DNA of 64,000 nucleotides from an uncultured Pseudomonadales bacterium (GTDB taxonomy: Bacteria; Pseudomonadota; Gammaproteobacteria; Pseudomonadales; Azotimanducaceae), in the NCBI GenBank assembly GCA_958296295.1, contig OY282460.1:4200291-4264290 (forward strand), written 5' to 3'. The notes under the pieces are model-generated. The model was not told the DNA's origin. It searched no databases and worked only from the letters and a program-made list of their open reading frames with translations. How positions within the stretch are numbered: position 1 is the first letter of the stretch; every line of letters starts with the position of its first letter. A program made the position numbers and the translations under genes. Of the stretch, positions 1-8,774 are shown in pieces.

Positions 1-1
1 C

Positions 2-172
2 ATCGACTACTACCGCGCCTTCTCCCACTGGCGCCTCGGGGCCATCTCGCAAGGCGTGTACAAGCGCTATCTCGTCGGCGCGATGGGCACCAACCGCGAC
101 TTCGACTTGGCGAAGTACAAACAGAGCATCCACGACCGCGCCGAATCCGCGTTGCGTTTCCTCACCCGGTAG
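2..172 (+). CDS. APH-family phosphotransferase, C-terminal end (partial)
   Basis: Reading frame 2 runs open from the window edge to a TAG at 170-172 and gives 56 residues. The pattern WRLGAISQGVYKR followed by a charged helix resembles the last helices of the aminoglycoside-phosphotransferase-like kinases related to the ACAD10/ACAD11 N-terminal domain, often found beside acyl-CoA dehydrogenases. Only the C-terminus is visible, so the catalytic loop cannot be checked. The family assignment rests on this short segment. Confidence 0.6.
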   Translation: MDYYRAFSHWRLGAISQGVYKRYLVGAMGTNRDFDLAKYKQSIHDRAESALRFLTR

Positions 173-504
173 TTGGCGGCGTCCGTCGACCAAGGCCGAG
201 GACAAGCAGCCCAGCCGTCGCGAGCGGTTGCCGCGCTGGTGCGCGGCGAATTCGGCGCTAGCAGTGATGGTCGAGCAACCGTGGCGTGTTGGCCACTCTC
301 GCAGCCACTTGGCTGTCGGGCAACCCGATCTTTGCCGGCGGGTATCGCGTCTACTTCTTCGGCCGCTTCGCCCATCGGGGCAGTCCGCCGTGGAAGCCGG
401 CCAAACGCGGCTGGCACCAGCGAAGGCTGATTACTCGGCACCTAGCGCGACAAGTCGCGTTGCGGTTGCTTCGCAACTAGCGGTCCCAAGCGCCTCAACC
501 GGCG
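173..504. other. Intergenic stretch with no supported gene
   Basis: This gap separates the converging kinase end and the cytochrome c gene. Open frames on both strands lack ribosome binding sites and any recognisable motif. I see no hairpin followed by a T-run. Confidence 0.5.
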
Positions 505-831
505 CTATTCCGCCCCGCCACCCGCCGCCGCCACCATGAAGTCCACGGCAACCGCCAGCGCCTCGTCCGTGCAGGACGCGCAGGCGCCGCGCGGCGGCAT
601 TCCGGGGATCATGCCTTGTTTGACGTTGGCGATGAGCGTGGCGCGGCCTTTGGCGAGCCGCGGCGCCCAAGCGTCCTCGTCGCCGAATTTGGGCGCCCCG
701 GCCACACCCGCTTGGTGGCAGGCGAAGCAATGGCGCTGATAGACGGCCTTGCCGGGGTGTTCCGGGTCGTCTTGGCCGCCGCATCCGGCCAGCGCCAGCG
801 CCAGACCAAGAGCACCGATGCGCCGCCGCAC
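505..831 (-). CDS. Small c-type cytochrome (cytochrome c5-like lipoprotein)
   Basis: The 108-residue product starts with a lipoprotein signal ending in ALAGCGG, so it is probably exported and lipid-anchored. A single haem site CFACH lies near residues 35-39, and a Met in the IPGMPP stretch is a plausible sixth ligand. A CASC pair near the C-terminus is typical of cytochrome c5/c-555 proteins. The start is GTG at 829-831. It lies 29 bp downstream of prc on the same strand. The likely role is periplasmic one-electron transfer; the partner is not visible. Confidence 0.8.
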   Translation of the reverse strand: MRRRIGALGLALALAGCGGQDDPEHPGKAVYQRHCFACHQAGVAGAPKFGDEDAWAPRLAKGRATLIANVKQGMIPGMPPRGACASCTDEALAVAVDFMVAAAGGGAE

Positions 832-860
832 AACGCTCGCCCGCCGCGCTTGCGCGATGC

Positions 861-3125
861 CTATTGCAGTGCGGCGTCTTGGCGGTTTTCCAGCCCGACC
901 GCCGGCGTCGCCGGGGCACCGGCGTGCGCCACCCGGGGATGCGACAGCGCGATGTAGTCCAGCAGGATGTTGGCCGTCTCGCGCACCAGCGGATCGTGCT
1001 CCGGCGAGCGCTCGTCGGAATCGTCTTGGCGACGCCGTTCGGTCAACTCATCGAGCGTTGCCGCCGGCTCTTCGCCCTGGGCCACCAGACGAGCGTTCTC
1101 CAACTCCAAGACGCGTTGGTCGATCGCCTCCTTTTCCGCCTCTCGGACGGCTTGGCTGAGCGACACGCCGGCGCGCTCCTGCAACTGTTCGGAATGCGCC
1201 TTCCAACCGCGCAGATAAACGAACTCCGGGTCTTCCGCCACCCGCGCCTCGTGGCGTTCGCGCAACAGGGCCAACACGGGGGCGACAAGGTTCACGGCGT
1301 CGAAATCCGCCGGCGCCACGCGGTCTCCCGGCAAGGTTATCGCGCCTTCGGCAGCGAACATTCCCCGCATCGGAATGGTCGGCAGCGGGAACGCGATGTC
1401 CGGCACCACGCCGTTCTGATCCGTGCCTTCGCCGGAGACGCGAAAGAACTTCTGGCGCGTCAGCTTGAGTTGACCACGGCGCAAGTCCAGCAGCATTTGG
1501 ACGGTGCCTTTGCCAAACGTCTGGCCGCCCACCACGATGCCGAGGCCGTGGTCTTGGACGGCGCCGGCGAAGATCTCCGAGGCGGACGCCGACAGCTGGT
1601 TCACCATCACCGCCAGCGGGCCGCTCCACGCGGCCTTGCCGTCCGTGTCGCGGTGGCGCCTGGGCGGCCTGCGAAGATTCGAGACTTGCACCACCGGCCC
1701 GGAATCCATGAACAGGCCGGTGAGGTCCACCGCCTCCTGCAGCGAACCGCCGCCGTTGTTGCGCACATCGACGATCAGCGCGTCCATGCCCTCTTCGGCC
1801 AACTCGTCGATGAGGCGGGCCACATCGCGGGTGGTGCTTTTGGCGTCCGGATTGCCGGCCTGCACACCTTGGAAATCCAGATAGAAGATGGGAATGTCGA
1901 TGACGCCGATGCGATGTTCGCGCCCATCGCGCTCCAAGTTGAGCATTGTGCGGCTGACGGACTGATCCTCCAGCTTCACCACGTTGCGAACGATCTCGAC
2001 CACCCGTTTCTCGCTGGCGTCCGCCCCGGCGGGGATCACCTTCAGCAACACCGGCGAACCTTTGGGGCCGCGGATGAGCTGGACCACGTCGTCCGTGCGC
2101 CAGCCGACGATATCCACAAACGGCTCCTTGGCGCTTTGGCTCACCGCCACGATGCGATCGGCCGGTTGCAGCTCGCCGGCGCGGTCCGCCGGGCCGCCCC
2201 TCACCAAGCGTTGCACGACGGTGTAGTCGTCCTCCACGCCAAGCACCGCGCCGATGCCTTCCAACGACAAGGACATGGAGATGTTGAAATCCGCCGACTC
2301 GCGGGGCGAAAAATACTGCGTGTTGCGGTCGTAAGTGCTGGTGAAGGCGTTGATATAGATGCGGAAGACATCCTCGCTGCGGGTTTGGCGAATGGCGCGC
2401 AGACGGTTCCTCGCGCGCTTGGCCAAGGTGTCGGCGATGGTCTCCACGCTCTCTCCGGCCAGCTTGCCGCTGAGCACGCGGCTCTTCACCGCCAGCCGCC
2501 ACAAGTCCTCCTGTTCGGCGCGGTTGGCCGGCCGAGGGGCTTCGCTGCGATCGGTCCGCACCGCTTCGTCGACGGTGAAGTCGAATTGGTCGACGCCTTC
2601 GGCGAGCAAGGCGGTCTCGTATTCCACTCGCTGCAAAGCGCGTGTTCGGTATTTGTTGTAGATGTCGAACGCCGGCGCCAGGTCGCCCTCTTGGAGGGCG
2701 TCGTCCAAACGCGTTCGGTAGTCGTCAAGGGCCGCAATGTCGGTGGCGAGGAAGAACTCGCGCCGATGGTCGAGTTCGCGCAAGTAGCGGTCGAACACGC
2801 GCTCCGATGCGGCGTCGTCCAGCGGCACGGGCTGGATGTGATAGTTGGCCACCCGGTCCACGACAGCCAAGCTCGTGTCGTGGTGGCGGCGCAGGGGCTC
2901 GAGCGGTTCGTAATCCGCCGGCGCCACCTCGGGCGGCCCCGTCAAGCCGCCCCGGGCGCGGTCGATCACTCGCTGCACTTCGGCTTGGGCGACGGCTGCC
3001 GTGGCGTTCGGCACAACGAGGGTGCCGGTGACGAAGAGGGCCCCCACAACCACCGCGACCGCCACGGCGAAAGCGGCAAGCGCGCGGGCGGCCCGTGGTC
3101 GGCCTGCGAATGGGATGCGGATCAT
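861..3125 (-). CDS. prc: Carboxy-terminal processing (tail-specific) protease
   Basis: The product has 754 residues with an N-terminal signal/anchor (about 15-37), a helical N-domain, a PDZ domain (about 282-365) and an S41 peptidase domain. The catalytic dyad matches the Tsp/Prc pattern: Ser514 in SASASE and Lys539 in FGKG, 25 residues apart. The NNGGGS loop at 456-461 is the usual substrate-binding strand. It should act in the periplasm on C-termini of misfolded or tagged proteins and cell-wall enzymes. The frame stays open upstream, but the ATG at 3123-3125 gives the signal peptide and the family's usual start. It is divergent from fbiC across 276 bp that probably hold both promoters. Confidence 0.93.
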   Translation of the reverse strand: MIRIPFAGRPRAARALAAFAVAVAVVVGALFVTGTLVVPNATAAVAQAEVQRVIDRARGGLTGPPEVAPADYEPLEPLRRHHDTSLAVVDRVANYHIQPVPLDDAASERVFDRYLRELDHRREFFLATDIAALDDYRTRLDDALQEGDLAPAFDIYNKYRTRALQRVEYETALLAEGVDQFDFTVDEAVRTDRSEAPRPANRAEQEDLWRLAVKSRVLSGKLAGESVETIADTLAKRARNRLRAIRQTRSEDVFRIYINAFTSTYDRNTQYFSPRESADFNISMSLSLEGIGAVLGVEDDYTVVQRLVRGGPADRAGELQPADRIVAVSQSAKEPFVDIVGWRTDDVVQLIRGPKGSPVLLKVIPAGADASEKRVVEIVRNVVKLEDQSVSRTMLNLERDGREHRIGVIDIPIFYLDFQGVQAGNPDAKSTTRDVARLIDELAEEGMDALIVDVRNNGGGSLQEAVDLTGLFMDSGPVVQVSNLRRPPRRHRDTDGKAAWSGPLAVMVNQLSASASEIFAGAVQDHGLGIVVGGQTFGKGTVQMLLDLRRGQLKLTRQKFFRVSGEGTDQNGVVPDIAFPLPTIPMRGMFAAEGAITLPGDRVAPADFDAVNLVAPVLALLRERHEARVAEDPEFVYLRGWKAHSEQLQERAGVSLSQAVREAEKEAIDQRVLELENARLVAQGEEPAATLDELTERRRQDDSDERSPEHDPLVRETANILLDYIALSHPRVAHAGAPATPAVGLENRQDAALQ

Positions 3126-3401
3126 GGAATGTGGTTTCTTTTCGAGAACAACACCCAATTTACCCCATGCGGGCAACAACGCGCCACTAAATCCGCGGCC
3201 CTTGCGGCCACTGCCACAAGTCTCGGCAAACAAACCTCGCCAATCTCGGTATGCTTGGCCGATAGGCCGCCGCCGGCGGGCTGGTTTCCGCGCGGCGCCT
3301 GCCGAGCCGAAACACGGCCGGCGGGCTCGAACTCGGTCGCAAGCGCGGGGGGAAACGCTCGTCTTCGGTTTCGCCGAGCCGGTTCTCCACGGGAGGTTGA
3401 A

Positions 3402-5873
3402 GTGAACGAACAACTGCTGGATCGAGTGCGAGGCGGCGGCGTTCCGACCGACGGGGAAGCGCTCGCGCTCGCCGCCTGCGACGACACCGCCGCTCTGGCC
3501 GAGACGGCGGCGGCCGTGCGCGACCAGGGCTTCCCGCAAACGGTCACGTACTCCAAAAAGGTGTTCGTGCCCCTCACCCACCTGTGCCGCGACGTCTGCC
3601 ACTACTGCACGTTCGCGCAAACGCCGTCCAAGCTCGATACCCCCTACCTGGACTTGCCGGCGGTGCTCGAAGTGGCCCGTCACGGCGCGGCGGCAGGCTG
3701 CAAGGAGGTGCTCTTCACCTTGGGCGAAAAGCCCGAACTACGTTACCGCGCGGCACGGGAGTGGCTGGCCGAACGCGGCTACGCCACCACTTTGGAGTAT
3801 CTGCGCGCCGCCGCGCAAGCCGTGCTCGAGGAGACCGGCCTGCTGCCGCACTTGAACCCCGGCACCATGACGCCCGAGGAGTTGGCCTTCCTGCGCCCGG
3901 TTTCGCCGTCCATGGGCATCATGCTGGAATCCGCCTCCGAGCGGCTGGCGGAGAAGGGAATGCCGCACTACGGCTCGCCGGACAAGGCGCCGGCCGTGCG
4001 CTTGCGCACGCTGGCCCACGCCGGTCGCGCCAAAGTGCCGTTCACCACCGGGATTCTGATCGGCATCGGCGAGACGCGGCGGGAGCGGGTGGAGTCGTTG
4101 CTCGCCATTCGCCGCATCCACGCGGAAAGCGGGCACATCCAAGAGATCATCGTGCAGAACTTTCGCGCCAAGCCCGGCACGAAGATGCGCCACGCGCCGG
4201 AACCCGATCTGAACGAGCTGCTGTGGACCATCGCCGTGACGCGGCTGCTGTTCGGCCGGCACATGAGCATCCAAGCGCCGCCGAATCTCAGCCCGGGCGT
4301 GTTGCCGCAGATCGTCGGGGCCGGCATCGACGACTGGGGCGGGGTTTCGCCCCTCACGCCGGACTTCGTGAACCCGGAAGCGCCTTGGCCACACCTGGAG
4401 GAACTGGCGCGAGAGACCGCCGCGGCCGGCAAGACCTTGCAAGAGCGGCTCACGATCTATCCGCGTTTCGCCTTGGACGCGCAAGTTTGGGTGGACGCCG
4501 GGTTGCGCGGCGCGGTGCTGGACGCGATCGACGGCGAGGGCCTCGCCCGCACCGACGACTGGTGCCCGGGCAACGACGCCAAACCGCCGGCCGAAGTGCT
4601 CGAACGGGTCGCAGGTCGCGCTCCCGCAACGCAACCAAGCGATTCGCTCGCGGCGATCTTGCAGCGCGCCAGCGACGGCGCGGGTCTGACCGAGCCGGAG
4701 ATCGTCCGTCTGATTCGCGCCCGCGGCGACGATTTCGGCGCCGTGGCGCAAGCCGCGGACGCGCTGCGCGAACATGTGAACGGGAACACCGTCTCCTACG
4801 TGGTGAACCGCAACATCAACTACACCAACATCTGCTACTTCAAATGCCAGTTCTGCGCGTTCTCCAAGGGCAAGCTGGCGGAGAACCTGCGCGGTCGCCC
4901 CTACGACCTCGGCCACGACGAAATCGCCCGGCGCGTTCGGGAAGCGTGGCAGCGGGGCGCCACCGAGGTTTGCATGCAGGGCGGCATCCACCCGGAGTAC
5001 ACCGGCGCCACCTACCTCGACATCCTGGCTGCCGTGAAGGACGCCGTGCCGGACATGCACATCCACGCGTTCTCGCCCTTGGAGGTGTGGCAGGGCGCAG
5101 CCACGGCGAACCTCTCCTTGACGGACTACCTCACCAAGCTGAAGGCGGCGGGCCTCGGCACCCTGCCGGGCACGGCCGCCGAGATACTGGACGACGAGGT
5201 GCGCGCCGTGATCTGCCCGGACAAGATCAACACCGCGCAGTGGCTCGAAGTGATGGAGACGGCGCACCGCGTGGGATTTCGCACCACGGCGACCATCATG
5301 TACGGCCACGTGGACCAGCCCAAGCACTGGGCGAGACATCTTTTGCGCGTGCGGGCGCTGCAAAGGCGCACCGGCGGTTTCACCGAGTTCGTGCCGCTGC
5401 CGTTCGTTCACATGGAAGCGCCGCTTTATCTCAAAGGCCGTGCCCGTCGCGGCCCCACGTTCCGCGAAGCCATCCTCGTTCACGCCGTGGCGCGCTTGGC
5501 GCTGCATCCGCACATCACCAACATCCAAGCGAGCTGGGTAAAGCTGGGGCACGACGGCGTGAAGGCGGCGCTGGCCGCCGGTTGCAACGATTTGGGCGGC
5601 ACCTTGATGAACGAGAGCATCACCCGCGCCGCCGGGGCCGGCCACGGCCAAGAGACCTCGCCCCGGCGCATGATCGCGATGATCAAGGCCGCCGGCCGCA
5701 CGCCTCGGCAACGCACGACCACCTACGAAGACGTTCCGCCCGACATCGTCCGCCGCGGGCTGGACGCCGCCGAGCTGGTCCGCGTCGTGAACACCCCGGC
5801 GCGCAAGTACGAACGCCGCCGGACCCGCGAACTGGTGCGCAACGAACCGCCGCGGGCCAACTTCGGCTCGTAG
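3402..5873 (+). CDS. fbiC: Bifunctional FO synthase (fused CofG-CofH)
   Basis: The 823-residue protein contains two radical SAM modules. The CofG half has CRDVCHYC (cysteines 62, 66, 69) and the CofH half has CYFKCQFC (cysteines 478, 482, 485). FbiC makes the deazaflavin FO from tyrosine and the ribityl-uracil precursor, the first committed step of coenzyme F420. The fused form is classical for Actinobacteria but also occurs in some Proteobacteria. The start is GTG at 3402 with GGGAGG six bases upstream; the frame remains open far 5' only because it is antisense to prc. No other F420 gene (cofC, cofD, cofE) is in the window. An LLM oxidoreductase at 38.1 kb is a possible F420 user. Confidence 0.93.
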   Translation: MNEQLLDRVRGGGVPTDGEALALAACDDTAALAETAAAVRDQGFPQTVTYSKKVFVPLTHLCRDVCHYCTFAQTPSKLDTPYLDLPAVLEVARHGAAAGCKEVLFTLGEKPELRYRAAREWLAERGYATTLEYLRAAAQAVLEETGLLPHLNPGTMTPEELAFLRPVSPSMGIMLESASERLAEKGMPHYGSPDKAPAVRLRTLAHAGRAKVPFTTGILIGIGETRRERVESLLAIRRIHAESGHIQEIIVQNFRAKPGTKMRHAPEPDLNELLWTIAVTRLLFGRHMSIQAPPNLSPGVLPQIVGAGIDDWGGVSPLTPDFVNPEAPWPHLEELARETAAAGKTLQERLTIYPRFALDAQVWVDAGLRGAVLDAIDGEGLARTDDWCPGNDAKPPAEVLERVAGRAPATQPSDSLAAILQRASDGAGLTEPEIVRLIRARGDDFGAVAQAADALREHVNGNTVSYVVNRNINYTNICYFKCQFCAFSKGKLAENLRGRPYDLGHDEIARRVREAWQRGATEVCMQGGIHPEYTGATYLDILAAVKDAVPDMHIHAFSPLEVWQGAATANLSLTDYLTKLKAAGLGTLPGTAAEILDDEVRAVICPDKINTAQWLEVMETAHRVGFRTTATIMYGHVDQPKHWARHLLRVRALQRRTGGFTEFVPLPFVHMEAPLYLKGRARRGPTFREAILVHAVARLALHPHITNIQASWVKLGHDGVKAALAAGCNDLGGTLMNESITRAAGAGHGQETSPRRMIAMIKAAGRTPRQRTTTYEDVPPDIVRRGLDAAELVRVVNTPARKYERRRTRELVRNEPPRANFGS

Positions 5874-6153
5874 GGTTGGCCCACCAAGGCCATCACGGCC
5901 AACTCGATGATTGGCGGCAGGTGCTCCGCGGGCCACGCCCGCCTAGCCTAGGGCTGTCGCGTGACCGCCTTTTCGAACAAGTGAAGCTGTCGGCGAGGCC
6001 TGCTTGCCGACCTCGGCAAGTCGCGCTGTGGCGCGAAGCCGGTCTCGCAGTGGAGCAATTGCAAGAGAACCCTTGGCGCACGAACGGGCCTCGGCCATCA
6101 GAGGTCAGCCTTTTCGGGGCATCGACACGGCCTGGGGAGTGCGTAGACGGATC

Positions 6154-6579
6154 ATGTACGTCGCCTATGTGCCTTACGCTCTGATTGCGGCGCTCTCCGT
6201 CGCCGTGTTCTGGCTCGTACTTCTCGCCGCGGCATACATGTGCCTGGACCCGGTGGTCGTCGCGGTTTGGGTGGGCTCCTTCCTCGTAGCAGTGAATCTC
6301 GTGACGTTCATTTTCTTTGGCTACGACAAGTCAATCGCCGGACGCCCGGTCTACAGAGTGCCCGAGTCCGTTCTCCTCTGGCTCGCGTTCTCCGGCGGGT
6401 CTCCAGCTGCTGGTCTGGCGCAATTGCTCTTTCGCCACAAGACGAGGAAGCGCGCATTCCGCCTAGCCTATTTTGCGATTCTGTTTGCCCAGATCGCGAT
6501 TGTCTTCTATGGCTACCGTAAGCAGATGTACCTTCCGCTGTCGATAGAAGTGCCGTCGCCACTTGCCATTGTCCTGTAG
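6154..6579 (+). CDS. DUF1294 membrane protein
   Basis: This 141-residue protein has about three to four hydrophobic segments. The conserved region FFGYDKSIAG, RVPE, LAFSGGSPAAG and FRHKTRK is the DUF1294 signature. Members are small inner-membrane proteins of unknown function, often fused to a cold-shock domain, which is absent here. The ATG at 6154 starts just before the first membrane helix. A T-run at 6594-6600 follows the stop and may help termination. Base composition is slightly less GC-rich than in the neighbours. Confidence 0.8.
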   Translation: MYVAYVPYALIAALSVAVFWLVLLAAAYMCLDPVVVAVWVGSFLVAVNLVTFIFFGYDKSIAGRPVYRVPESVLLWLAFSGGSPAAGLAQLLFRHKTRKRAFRLAYFAILFAQIAIVFYGYRKQMYLPLSIEVPSPLAIVL

Positions 6580-6699
6580 CGTCATCAAGGCCGCTTTTTT
6601 TGACCATGCAGCGCGTTCATTTCACGCACGTTGTTCCGACCCGCAAGTCGACCAGTCGCAATCCCTCCTCGCGCACCCCCGGTTGCCGCGCTCGCCACT

Positions 6700-6830
6700 T
6701 TGTCCGCTGTCCACCCGGCGCAGCCGGTCCACTGGAGGCGTCGCGGCGGCAGGACGTGGAGCGGGACGCCGAGTTCCTCGCAGGCGTCCTCGAACTCCAC
6801 CATGAGCCGCCTCAGCCCGTCATGGCCGGC
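6700..6830 (-). pseudogene. Integrase-core (rve) transposase fragment
   Basis: The minus-strand frame reads EFEDACEELGVPLHVLPPRR, which matches the central part of the integrase core of IS481/IS3-like transposases, where the DDE glutamate follows shortly downstream. The expected continuation (a WNGCVERANR-like stretch) has decayed to WTGCAGWTADK, and nothing upstream or downstream belongs to a transposase. It is a short fossil left between functional genes. The boundaries are approximate. Confidence 0.55.
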
Positions 6831-6925
6831 ACAGTGCCAACTCCCCCCCCTCCCCCGCAGAACAGTTGTGTCAGCGTGACCGCGTGACCGCAAGGTTCGA
6901 CACCAACGCCACCGACGGTGTTACG

Positions 6926-6950
6926 ATTGCGAATAACTTGCATTTGCAAT
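6926..6950. promoter_or_regulatory. Fur-box-like inverted repeat
   Basis: ATTGCGAAT and ATTTGCAAT form two 9-base arms with one mismatch around a 7-base centre, in an otherwise GC-rich region. The dyad ends 19 bases before the GTG of an iron-binding protein gene. Position, A+T content and symmetry fit a Fur-type operator, though the match to the Escherichia coli 19-mer is partial. Confidence 0.5.
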
Positions 6951-6969
6951 TGGAGGCGGGAGGTCCGCC

Positions 6970-7968
6970 GTGCCCAAACTCGCGCTGTGTCTGATGCTCG
7001 CCGCCGCCAGCGGCGCGTTCGCCGAGGAAGTGAACGTCTACTCGGCTCGCCACTACGACACGGATATGGCCCTCTATGACCGCTTCACCGAGAACAGCGG
7101 CATTGCAGTCAACCTCATCCAAGGCAACAGCGACGGCCTGATCGAACGCATCCGCAACGAAGGCGAGTTCAGCCCCGCCGACATGCTGATCACCGTGGAC
7201 GCCGGGCGGTTGTGGCGGGCGCACCGGCAGGGCGTCTTTCAGCCCGTTGAATCCACCGTGCTGAGCGAGCGCGTTCCGGCGCACCTGCGGGAGCCGCAAG
7301 GGCACTGGTTCGGCCTTTCCAAACGCGCTCGCGTCATCGTCTACAACAAGGCCGCCGGCTTGCCGCAAGGCGTTTCGCGCTACGAGGACCTCGCCGACGA
7401 GCGATTGCGCGGCAAGGTGTGCATGCGCTCTTCCGGCAACATCTACAACATCTCCTTGCTCGGTTCGCTTATCGCCCACAATGGCGAACAGGCTGCTGAA
7501 GCGTGGGCAAACGGCGTGGTTGCGAACTTCCACCGTGGCCCGCAAGGCAACGACACCGCGCAGCTGCGCGCGGTCGCCGCCGGCGAGTGCGGCGCGAGCC
7601 TTGCCAACACCTACTACATCGGGCGTTTGCACGGTTCGAACAAAGAGGAAGACCGCGCCGTGGCCGGGGGTTTCGGCGTGTTGTTCCCCAACCAACGGGG
7701 ACGCGGCGCCCACATCAACATCAGCGGCGCCGGCGTCGCCAAGCACGCGCCGAATCGCGACAACGCCATCAAGTTCCTCGAGTACTTGACCGGCGACTTC
7801 GCCCAGCGCCTGTTCGCCGAAGGCAACAACGAGTATCCGGTGATCGGCAAACCCACCGGCCCCATCGCCGAACTTGGCGACTTCAAAGAAGATGCGTTGG
7901 ACGCCACGCTGCTGGGGGCCAATCAATCCTTGGCCGTGAAGGTGTTCGACCGTGCGGGGTGGCAATGA
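6970..7968 (+). CDS. Periplasmic Fe(3+)-binding protein of an ABC transporter
   Basis: The product has 332 residues. A short signal peptide ending AFA is followed by EEVNVYSARHYDTD, the start typical of FutA/IdiA/FbpA ferric-binding proteins. Conserved family stretches include GLSKRARV, the SLANTYYIGR tyrosine region and the INISGAGVAKHAPN strand; paired tyrosines in NTYYIG normally bind iron. The start is GTG at 6970 behind a GGCGGGAGG Shine-Dalgarno. No permease or ATPase gene is adjacent, so the transporter partners must be elsewhere. A Fur-like dyad upstream suggests iron repression. The stop overlaps the next start (ATGA), implying translational coupling to a lipoprotein. Confidence 0.9.
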   Translation: MPKLALCLMLAAASGAFAEEVNVYSARHYDTDMALYDRFTENSGIAVNLIQGNSDGLIERIRNEGEFSPADMLITVDAGRLWRAHRQGVFQPVESTVLSERVPAHLREPQGHWFGLSKRARVIVYNKAAGLPQGVSRYEDLADERLRGKVCMRSSGNIYNISLLGSLIAHNGEQAAEAWANGVVANFHRGPQGNDTAQLRAVAAGECGASLANTYYIGRLHGSNKEEDRAVAGGFGVLFPNQRGRGAHINISGAGVAKHAPNRDNAIKFLEYLTGDFAQRLFAEGNNEYPVIGKPTGPIAELGDFKEDALDATLLGANQSLAVKVFDRAGWQ

Positions 7969-8708
7969 TGAGCGCGCGCTACGGCTTGGCTTTTCTCGTT
8001 TTCGCGGCGCTTGGCGGTTGCGTTCACCAACCGCTCGCCGTGCCGGCGACGACGGTGGCCGACGCGAACTATCTCTTCCAGCTAGGCTTGATGCGCGGCC
8101 ATCTGCTGGCGGCCCACGCCCTGTACGCCATTGGTGAAGGCGAAATGGCGCGTACCCACTCCAAACACCCTGCGGACGAGCTCTACGCCGGCTTGGAAGC
8201 CGAGTTCGCCGCTCGCGGCGCGACGCCCTTCGCGGCGCAACTGGAAGCACATGCCGACGCGATGACTTCCGGCACCACCGCGGACGTTGATGCCGCCTAC
8301 GCCGCCGTGCTGCCGGCCATCGCCGCCACCGAAGCAGCGGTGGAGGACACGTCCGCCAACCTCAAGGCGCGCGTGATCGTGCTACTGCTGCGCGAAGCGG
8401 CCGACGAGTACGCCATCGGCATCGTCGACGGCCAGTTGGAAAACGCCCACGAATACCAGGACGCCTACGGCTTCACCCAAGTGGCGCTGCAGCTGGCGCG
8501 AGCCGAACACGCCCGCCTAGCGCAATGGGAAGGCGAAGATCGCCAGACGTTCCGCCGCATCGCCACGGCCATTCAAGCACTCGGCGACATGTGGCCAACC
8601 CTGGTACCCCCGCCCCGCCTGCAGCAACATGCCGCTCGCATCCACTCCGCCGCAGCGGAAGTGGAGCGATTGGCCCTACGGCTACAGCCACCAAACCGCT
8701 TCCGCTAG
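7965..8708 (+). CDS. Hypothetical lipoprotein coupled to the iron-binding protein
   Basis: The product has 247 residues from the first ATG (two adjacent ATGs at 7965 and 7968). The signal ends in a lipobox, ALGGC, so the mature protein should be lipid-anchored. The rest is strongly helical and rich in Ala, Glu and His (for example GLMRGHLLAAHALY and LENAHEYQDAYGF), reminiscent of four-helix proteins, but I do not recognise a family. Overlap with the iron-binding protein suggests a shared role in iron handling, for instance as a periplasmic metal or haem carrier; this is inference. Confidence 0.7.
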   Translation: MMSARYGLAFLVFAALGGCVHQPLAVPATTVADANYLFQLGLMRGHLLAAHALYAIGEGEMARTHSKHPADELYAGLEAEFAARGATPFAAQLEAHADAMTSGTTADVDAAYAAVLPAIAATEAAVEDTSANLKARVIVLLLREAADEYAIGIVDGQLENAHEYQDAYGFTQVALQLARAEHARLAQWEGEDRQTFRRIATAIQALGDMWPTLVPPPRLQQHAARIHSAAAEVERLALRLQPPNRFR

Positions 8709-8774
8709 CCGTTCTCTAGAATAGGCGGTCCTGTCGGTGCGTTAATCGACGACGAGAGCGGCCGAGGTGCGAGG

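Larger units (their letters stand above)
6580..6969. other. Intergenic stretch with transposase scrap and promoter region
   Basis: It holds a T-run (6594-6600) after the DUF1294 gene, an integrase-core fragment on the minus strand (listed separately) and a dyad just upstream of the iron-binding protein gene (listed separately). A polypyrimidine run lies at 6841-6857. No intact gene is visible. Confidence 0.5.

Noticed and set aside
3738..5936. A 732-codon minus-strand frame opposite fbiC
   Set aside because: Antisense shadow; the plus strand carries both radical SAM motifs.
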